A DNA stretch of 35,467 nucleotides, from the IMG/VR virus record IMGVR_UViG_3300005600_000058, positions 1 to 35,467 of that record; one strand, written 5' to 3'. A program made the translations under genes and the position numbers. Below the pieces are notes generated by a model, which saw nothing but the letters and a program-made list of their open reading frames with translations, had not been told where the DNA came from and ran no database searches. Shown in pieces: positions 30,461-35,467 of the stretch. The stretch's first letter is position 1. The number at the start of each line of letters is the position of its first letter. Source of the DNA: a virus.

Positions 30461-30839
30461 CGCCGATCGTGGAAATTTTCGACGGATCGTGCCCGAACCG
30501 TTCGCACAGCCTGCGCAACTGATCGTGCGTCCCGGACCAGGCCAGATCCCGCGACCGCGTGTAGCCCCGACCGGACAGGTGGACATAGCCGTCCGGCGCA
30601 ATTGCATTGACCATAGCCAACCGCCGTCGTTTTGCAGCGGCGACTTTCGTCACGTCTGCTTTCTGCGGACTGCGCACTGGCGCACGCATCAGGCACTCCT
30701 GCGCCGTTATCGTCCCCGCGCCGCTCTTGTGCCTTGAAAACTTATCGATGCACGACCGGCACCACGCGTTCAGATTGTTGTTCATGACCGACCGGAAATC
30801 GGCGACCGGTTTGTCCTGCTTGCACCTAGCGCATTCCAT
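30444..30839 (-). CDS. zinc-ribbon protein of unknown role, 131 aa
   Basis: C3/C6 and C27/C30 (ECARCKQDK, WCRSCIDK) form a four-cysteine zinc ribbon like the N-terminal part of phage endonuclease VII-type proteins, but the HNH catalytic residues are not present. The middle is basic (KVAAAKRRRLA), the C-terminus ends in a GHDPSKIST stretch. It overlaps the polymerase stop by 14 bases. A DNA- or RNA-binding role is plausible but not shown. Confidence 0.66.
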   Translation of the reverse strand: MECARCKQDKPVADFRSVMNNNLNAWCRSCIDKFSRHKSGAGTITAQECLMRAPVRSPQKADVTKVAAAKRRRLAMVNAIAPDGYVHLSGRGYTRSRDLAWSGTHDQLRRLCERFGHDPSKISTIGVDTVI

Positions 30840-32793
30840 CGTAAAACCCCGCTTTCTCTACAAGTTCATTAGCTTTCTGGATGTAATAGTCCCGATCCAA
30901 CCGGGACCAGTCGAAATCGTGCAAGTCGTTGCACATCGCAACCGACACGCCTTTTTCAATCGCCTGCGGTCGCTCGTGGTGTGGCAGCTTTTTCAGCGGC
31001 GCCATGATCTTCCACAGTTGCGCACCGTCACGGGCCGCATAGAACCGCCCGACGCGCTGTTGCTGCGCGCCGCCGGTGTGTCGAGTTCGTGTCGGGTGTT
31101 TACCGGTCTTGGGATGCGCTGGCGACAGCGCGTCGATATAGTCTTCAAGCTGGCCGCCCAGCATAACCCGGTCGCTGCGCTGCACCTTCAAAGAGTGCAT
31201 GAATCGAAACGGATCGTCGCAGTCGTTCACGGTATCCGCGACCGGTACGCCGTTGATCATGAATTCCTCAGCGGCAATTGCGATGATCTTGCACGACTGG
31301 TTTTTGTGCCAGTTGCTGCCGGTGTCGAGTCCGTGCCGCCACTCATAGGCGCCCTTGCCCTTCACCTTGCCGCCCGGTTCAACTGCAAGGTAATTGTTCA
31401 CGTCCCGCTGATAAATCGCCTGCCAGTGGTCCACGTCGAGCGACAGGCGAGTGATACCCTCCCACCATTCCTTGACCGCCATCACGGCACCCATGTGGTC
31501 GTCATCGACCGCCAGCGTCACGCCGTCCGTGTTGACGTTGAAGACCTCGACAGTTGGGATTACGGCCAATTTTTCAGCCAACATGCACAGCATCAATTGG
31601 CCGTTGACGGTAATCCCCAGCATGAATGCGTTGTCGTGCATGCAGCTATATTTCGAACCACCTTTGCCGAACACAGCGTTCAGGCCCAGTTTTGATGCTG
31701 TTTGCTTCACGTCTTCGCCCGCGCGCTTGTACGCCATCCGGCGCTCATACAGCGCCGCATATTCATCGACGAAACCCTGCCCGAGGTGTTCCGGCGCCAG
31801 CCCGTTCTTGATCGCGATGTTCGGGTAATAGCTGGACACATCGACGGTGATCACCTGGCGGCCCGGACGCGCCCGATACGTGCGATTGTGGGTCGCGGCG
31901 TGAATCCCGCCAGTGCCGAACACAAATTCAAGACCATGGCACGTCGCGGCTAGACCCTCGAAGACACCCTTAGTTTCGGTGATCGGCGGCGTGGTTTGAA
32001 AGTGCCGGTGGATTTCCTGAAACTCTGGTGTGTCGAACTGGATGTAGGGGAGGAGGATTTGCGACAGATCAATCTGCGCGCGCGGCGTCGTCCGTTTCGG
32101 GCCGCGCGATTTCGTGCCGGTGATCCCCGGCGTGTGTTTTTCCAGCGCCTCGATAAACAGGCGCTCGCCCATATCAATGTCAGATTTGTTTTCCAGATCA
32201 ACACCGAGTTCCTGCCCAATATCCCACCGCATATCGTAGAGCTCTTTCGACCGCTTGTGAAATTCGGTTGTGGCGGCCACATCGTGCCGGTTGTACGCGA
32301 TCAGGTCGGGGATCTTTTCGACCGGCAACGGCGCGTCAAAGTCCAATTCGAATTCGACCACGCAGGGCATTTTGAGCGCAATTTCCAGTTGCTTGAGAGA
32401 CGTGCGCCGCGCTTGGTTGTCAAACCCGTGGATTTTCATCAGGTCACATTGGCGCACAAGCTGCCGATCTTCCCAGATCACATGCTTGAACCGGTCTGAG
32501 AAAGGCGCGTTCATGATCTGCTTCGATTTCATGAACGCATCGCCGGCGGTAAAAGACTGGTAGCCTAACAGGAAATTAATCACCGGCCAGTCATACGCCA
32601 TGTTGTTGTACCCGACCATCCGCACTTGCGGAAACTGCATCAGCGTCCGAATGAATGACAGAAATTGGACGGATTGGTTTTTGCGCTCGCTGACCTCAAA
32701 CAGCCATTCGGTGCCGCTTTCGACGTGGGCAATCACGCAAGTAAAAACGTTCGGCAAACATTCAATGTCGTAGGTGTAGAAAATGCGTCCCAT
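30826..32793 (-). CDS. family-B DNA polymerase with 3'-5' exonuclease, 655 aa
   Basis: Exonuclease motifs come first: DIE (9-11), YNNMAYD (62-68) and YNRHD (167-171). Polymerase motif A is DVSSYYPN (318-325), motif B is K363...K368 with NAVFGK (372-377), motif C is VNTDGVT (420-426), where the usual first Asp is Asn but the second, metal-binding Asp (D423) is kept. A KVKGKG segment (476-481) matches the KxKG region. Length is short for family B and no terminal-protein regions of protein-primed enzymes are evident, consistent with priming by the primase-helicase. GAGGGG sits four bases before the ATG. Confidence 0.87.
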   Translation of the reverse strand: MGRIFYTYDIECLPNVFTCVIAHVESGTEWLFEVSERKNQSVQFLSFIRTLMQFPQVRMVGYNNMAYDWPVINFLLGYQSFTAGDAFMKSKQIMNAPFSDRFKHVIWEDRQLVRQCDLMKIHGFDNQARRTSLKQLEIALKMPCVVEFELDFDAPLPVEKIPDLIAYNRHDVAATTEFHKRSKELYDMRWDIGQELGVDLENKSDIDMGERLFIEALEKHTPGITGTKSRGPKRTTPRAQIDLSQILLPYIQFDTPEFQEIHRHFQTTPPITETKGVFEGLAATCHGLEFVFGTGGIHAATHNRTYRARPGRQVITVDVSSYYPNIAIKNGLAPEHLGQGFVDEYAALYERRMAYKRAGEDVKQTASKLGLNAVFGKGGSKYSCMHDNAFMLGITVNGQLMLCMLAEKLAVIPTVEVFNVNTDGVTLAVDDDHMGAVMAVKEWWEGITRLSLDVDHWQAIYQRDVNNYLAVEPGGKVKGKGAYEWRHGLDTGSNWHKNQSCKIIAIAAEEFMINGVPVADTVNDCDDPFRFMHSLKVQRSDRVMLGGQLEDYIDALSPAHPKTGKHPTRTRHTGGAQQQRVGRFYAARDGAQLWKIMAPLKKLPHHERPQAIEKGVSVAMCNDLHDFDWSRLDRDYYIQKANELVEKAGFYDGMR

Positions 32794-32816
32794 GTCGCCC
32801 CTCGTAGGCCCGCAAT

Positions 32817-32849
32817 GTCACCGGCGACGGGTGTAGCGTCGCCGGTGAC
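32817..32849. promoter_or_regulatory. 12-bp perfect hairpin in the polymerase leader
   Basis: GTCACCGGCGAC and GTCGCCGGTGAC are exact complements around a 9-base loop. It ends about 14 bases upstream of the polymerase ribosome site and is not followed by a T-run on either strand. It may be an RNA processing, stability or attenuation element, or a protein site. Confidence 0.6.
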
Positions 32850-32854
32850 GGTCC

Positions 32855-32891
32855 GCTGGCGGCAAGCGCGGGAGGAAAACCCGCCGCCAGC
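32855..32891. promoter_or_regulatory. second hairpin between SSB and polymerase genes
   Basis: GCTGGCGGC and GCCGCCAGC form a 9-bp stem, with a competing inner pair GCGGG/CCCGC (32868-32872, 32880-32884). It follows the SSB-like stop in the leftward direction but lacks a T-run. Two stable hairpins in the only sizable gap (110 bases) of this operon suggest uncoupled expression. Confidence 0.55.
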
Positions 32892-32903
32892 TACCGCAGG
32901 CTA

Positions 32904-33824
32904 TCAGCCTTGCGGGTTCATGTAACCGCCGTATTGCCCCGGCGGCTGATTACCAGGGGATCCAGTCTCCCCAGGCTGACCACTCGGCGCGGGCATTTGC
33001 GCGCCAGAGTTCATAGGGTCCGGCTGCTGCGTCTGCATGGGCTGCTGCGTCTGCATGGGCTGCTGCGTCTGCATGGGCTGCTGCGTCTGCATGGGCTGCT
33101 GCGTCTGCATGGGCTGCTGCGTCTGCATGGGCTGCTGCTGGCCCATGCCGCCCAGTGCGCCGGTCGGCGCGAGAGGTGTCTGTGACATACCGGCGGGGAC
33201 GTAACCGCCCGTGCCGCCCTGAAACTGCTGTTCAAGCGACGGGCCGCCGGTGATCGGTTCGCCGTGTCCGATCAGGCAGATTGTTTTCGGGTTCAGGTAG
33301 ACCCCGGCGGTGTGGTCGATATTCCCGTTCGCGCTGGCCGAATAGGAAATCTGCGCAAAACAGCCCTTGTACAGCTCATCCTCGCCGCAATCGACAGGTA
33401 CGTTCGCACCCGGCGGAAATTTGGCCGCGCGCATCGGGATAGTGGTCGAAAACTTGAAGATCCAGCAACCTTGGCCGTGCGGCGTGCGCGGCTCCTGTTG
33501 GCCGGTTTCAGGGTTGACGATCATTTCGTCGCCGTCCTGCACCTTCCAGGAAAATGCAGTCGCGCCAAGGCCTATTTGAATCTGCTGCATCACCTGCGGG
33601 TTCGACGCGTAACCGGCCATTGCCGCTTTTTGCAAAATGCCAAGCATCTCGTTCACGCCGGGGGCGGACTTTTCCACGGCCAGCCCGACAAAATATCGTT
33701 GCTTGTTCGGCTCAATCGGGCGGTTGTGCTGGTCGGTTGTCCCTTTCTGAAACAAACCTTCACGCGGGTGCATGATGATCCGGCCGACCGGGGTCGTACC
33801 GTATTCTGTTGGATAGTTAGCCAT
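32904..33824 (-). CDS. probable single-stranded DNA-binding protein with repeat tail, 306 aa
   Basis: The first ~200 residues resemble phage DUF2815/Enc34-like ssDNA-binding proteins: an OB-fold-like arrangement with RYFVGLAVEK, then a WKVQDGDE strand, GCWIFKFSTT and LYKGCFAQISYSASA, a string common to this group. The C-terminal third is disordered and has six tandem PMQTQQ units. Unlike classical SSBs it ends in GYMNPQG with no acidic tip. Neighbours are a nuclease and the DNA polymerase. AAAGG lies about ten bases before the ATG. Confidence 0.72.
   Translation of the reverse strand: MANYPTEYGTTPVGRIIMHPREGLFQKGTTDQHNRPIEPNKQRYFVGLAVEKSAPGVNEMLGILQKAAMAGYASNPQVMQQIQIGLGATAFSWKVQDGDEMIVNPETGQQEPRTPHGQGCWIFKFSTTIPMRAAKFPPGANVPVDCGEDELYKGCFAQISYSASANGNIDHTAGVYLNPKTICLIGHGEPITGGPSLEQQFQGGTGGYVPAGMSQTPLAPTGALGGMGQQQPMQTQQPMQTQQPMQTQQPMQTQQPMQTQQPMQTQQPDPMNSGAQMPAPSGQPGETGSPGNQPPGQYGGYMNPQG
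33022..33129 (-). repeat. six tandem 18-bp repeats in the SSB-like gene
   Basis: Six identical copies of GGCTGCTGCGTCTGCATG (forward strand) are followed by a partial unit. They encode the hexapeptide PMQTQQ. Identity between units indicates recent slippage, so copy number is expected to vary among relatives. Confidence 0.95.
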
Positions 33825-33827
33825 TTC

Positions 33828-34919
33828 TCAACCTTTCTTGAATTGCCGCGCAAGGTCGCGCGGGTCGAGGGGTTCCAGTTTGTGACCAATCGTCGGACGA
33901 ACCGACAAAACGGACAGCTGCTTTTCGCTTGCGCCCGCCGCCTTCAATTGGGCGGGCGTCATGTCGGCCTCTCTTACCGGGTCGATGCCGGTCAGCGCGC
34001 GGATCGTTTCTCGCGATGCTGTCAACTTCCGGTGTCCAAGCCGCTCTTTCAGACCCCAACCAGGGATGTGATCGCCACCAGTATGCCGCGCCAAAGCCTC
34101 AGCCTCCACGGCACTGGCCGCTGCGTCAATCACCTTTTTCGCATCGCGGATGAACGCAAGGCGCTGGGCGATTTCTGCCGGGGTCATTTCACGGTGGCGC
34201 GTGTCTTCCACCATTGCGATTAGATTTGCCGATGTGGCTGCCAACGCCGCGCACCCGGGCGCACCGTCGCAATCGAGGCAATGCGCGCCCGGTGTCGCAA
34301 CCGGGTTCGGTCGGTGACATTCCCCGGCCCGTTCCGCAATCCACGCGCACCGTTCCTGAATTTCCGCAACCGTCCAGCACTGCCGCCTGTGGATGCCGTC
34401 CGGATGAAACCCGCGCGGTTGATAAATTTCCGTCCACACCTCAGTCACGATTCCGCCACTTGCCAGCAACTCGGCCAGCAACGCTCCGGCATAAATCACA
34501 AGCTGATTGGAATCGGCCTCAATTGTGCGAAACCCGTATTTCAAATCACGCACTTTAAGGACGCCGTTCAGATACGACGCAGCGTTGTCCAGTGTCCCGG
34601 CAACTTTATCCGACAGCCTGACAAACCGTTCCGCGCTGACGAAACCGCCATCAGCGCGGATCATGTCAACGTAGCCCTGAACGCGCCCGACCATTTCGTC
34701 GTCCACTTCCCAGCCGTTTTCGTGGCACTCGCCGATCAGGTCGGAACAGCGTAGGGCGCGCCCGGTCAGCACCAGTTCGGCAACCCACGCCGCGCATGTA
34801 CCTTCCCGCGCCGGATCGCCTTCCGGCCTGACCGGCGCGCGGCTGGCGAACAGGGGCGCCGCTGAACATTTCGTCCAGCGATTTGCCCCTGACGGTCTGG
34901 TTTCAACCGGGCGCGTCAT
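33828..34919 (-). CDS. DUF2800-like RecB/Cas4-type nuclease, 363 aa
   Basis: Motifs of the PD-(D/E)XK RecB-like group are present: E39-G-T, GTLD with D111, DLK with D125/K127, and QLVIYA with Q139/Y143. Cysteines C201, C214, C217 and C223 (CLDCDGAPGC) have the spacing of the iron-sulfur cluster in Cas4/AddB-type nucleases. It would process DNA ends in phage recombination or degrade host DNA. It is coupled to the SSB-like gene downstream. Confidence 0.8.
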   Translation of the reverse strand: MTRPVETRPSGANRWTKCSAAPLFASRAPVRPEGDPAREGTCAAWVAELVLTGRALRCSDLIGECHENGWEVDDEMVGRVQGYVDMIRADGGFVSAERFVRLSDKVAGTLDNAASYLNGVLKVRDLKYGFRTIEADSNQLVIYAGALLAELLASGGIVTEVWTEIYQPRGFHPDGIHRRQCWTVAEIQERCAWIAERAGECHRPNPVATPGAHCLDCDGAPGCAALAATSANLIAMVEDTRHREMTPAEIAQRLAFIRDAKKVIDAAASAVEAEALARHTGGDHIPGWGLKERLGHRKLTASRETIRALTGIDPVREADMTPAQLKAAGASEKQLSVLSVRPTIGHKLEPLDPRDLARQFKKG

Positions 34920-35467
34920 CAGCCTGCCGCCGCCATTGCGCGCTGCACCGCGTCCGGGTGTCCGGCGCCTGCATCAATCGCAGTCATGTACTGCCACAGC
35001 CGGTCGATGCTGGTGAGGTTCGTTTCGAGATCTGCGTGATTGATCGCGAGATCACGATACACCGCCTCAAAGTCTGCGATTTTCCCGGCGTTCATCATGC
35101 CGACAAAGCGGTTTGCCATTTCCTCATAGCCGACCGGCGCTTGCGGCGTTGTGGGTTCGGGTGCAGCGGGCTGCGGCGCAGGCATCGGCATGCTGCCCGT
35201 CGGGGCGGGTGCGGCGGACTGCTCCGGTTCAGTCGTCGGGACCATCGCAGCGCCGGACGCTTCGGTTTGCTCTGCCTTATGGGCGGCGATTGCGGCTTCG
35301 TATTCGTCCGACCGCCCTTTGCGTGCCCGCCAGGAACCATCGGCGTTTTTCGCTTTGGTCGATGCGTGAATTTCACCGTCCCACACCATACCGTGAATAT
35401 CCACCTCTGCCGGATCTGCGGCGGGTGCCGGATCTGCGGCGGGTGCCGGATCTGCGGCGGGTGCCGG
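34919..35467 (-). CDS. partial gene: C-terminal part of a DNA-metabolism protein with PAPAAD repeats
   Basis: The frame is open from the right window edge to the TGA at 34919. After hexapeptide repeats (PAPAAD), a motif AEVDIHGMVWDGEIHAST, then KNADGSWRARKGRSDEYE matches a short domain seen in several phage early proteins (WDxxIHxxxKxKNxDGxWRxRxG). A second proline-rich linker (around SMPMPAPQPAAPEPTTPQAP) leads to a C-terminal helical part. A GTG at 35404 could serve as an internal start but the upstream repeats are in frame, so the gene most likely begins outside the window. Function unknown. Confidence 0.68.
   Translation of the reverse strand, partial: PAPAADPAPAADPAPAADPAEVDIHGMVWDGEIHASTKAKNADGSWRARKGRSDEYEAAIAAHKAEQTEASGAAMVPTTEPEQSAAPAPTGSMPMPAPQPAAPEPTTPQAPVGYEEMANRFVGMMNAGKIADFEAVYRDLAINHADLETNLTSIDRLWQYMTAIDAGAGHPDAVQRAMAAAG
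35408..35467 (-). repeat. 18-bp tandem repeats at the right edge
   Basis: TGCCGGATCTGCGGCGGG occurs three times from 35408 and a fourth copy is cut by the edge. In the leftward frame each unit encodes the hexapeptide PAPAAD. The true number cannot be seen here. Confidence 0.93.

Noticed and set aside
30607-31695. 362-codon rightward frame inside the DNA polymerase gene
   Set aside because: It is antisense to clear polymerase motifs and its translation is rich in His, Arg and Val without domain features; a shadow of GC-rich coding. The rightward frame at 33264-34223 is rejected for the same reason.
33022-33138. CRISPR array
   Set aside because: The units are directly adjacent without spacers and stay in frame with the SSB-like gene, so they are coding tandem repeats. 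The iterons at 3476-3814 are also too short and irregularly spaced for CRISPR.
1-35467. tRNA genes, integrase, attachment sites or insertion sequences
   Set aside because: No cloverleaf-like segment with conserved T-loop, no recombinase or transposase motifs and no target duplications were noticed on either strand. A covariance-model search was not possible here.

Overview
This window is a 35.5 kb piece of a tailed double-stranded DNA bacteriophage genome, almost certainly a siphovirus-type phage: it has a tape-measure protein, a tail tube, a frameshifted tail chaperone pair and no contractile sheath. A GapR/DUF2312 homologue, a protein family typical of Alphaproteobacteria, and the GC-rich coding bias point to an alphaproteobacterial host; this is an inference. 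A two-component spanin fits a Gram-negative host. No integrase or classical lysogeny module is visible. Both ends are cut: the left edge holds the last codons of a rightward gene and the right edge runs into the upstream part of a leftward gene.

Layout. 1-3262 (rightward): two small genes, one a bare TetR-type helix-turn-helix, then an 879-residue primase-helicase fusion. 3263-3897: the only long non-coding stretch. It starts with two strong rho-independent terminators and continues with eight perfect copies of an 11-bp word in both orientations, a perfect 21-bp inverted repeat, and the AT-rich segment which that repeat encloses; this is the best candidate for a replication origin. 3898-25572 (rightward late operon): terminase subunits, portal, MuF-like protein, protease/scaffold, cement proteins, major capsid, connectors, tail terminator, tail tube, tail chaperones with a programmed -1 frameshift, tape measure, tail tip, a tailspike or fibre, and a lysis cassette (candidate holins, GH24 endolysin, overlapping spanins).

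25574-35467 is a leftward early operon that meets the late operon tail to tail, with one base between the stop codons. Read in its own direction (from the right edge) it has a cut gene with hexapeptide repeats, a DUF2800-like nuclease, a probable ssDNA-binding protein with a repeat tail, a family-B DNA polymerase, a zinc-ribbon protein, a beta-clamp-like protein, an HD phosphohydrolase, a VRR-NUC nuclease, the GapR-like protein and a run of small unknown genes ending in a Lar-like zinc ribbon. Most junctions are 1-14 base overlaps. A near-consensus sigma70-type promoter with an 8+8 bp inverted repeat lies just before the clamp gene, and a leftward terminator is embedded inside the o-spanin gene.

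Together the window shows a nearly complete replication set (iteron-like origin, primase-helicase, polymerase, clamp-like factor, SSB, nucleases, nucleotide-pool enzyme) plus a complete head-tail-lysis module. The most unusual points are the origin architecture, the short beta-clamp-like protein, and the paired hairpins between the SSB and polymerase genes.
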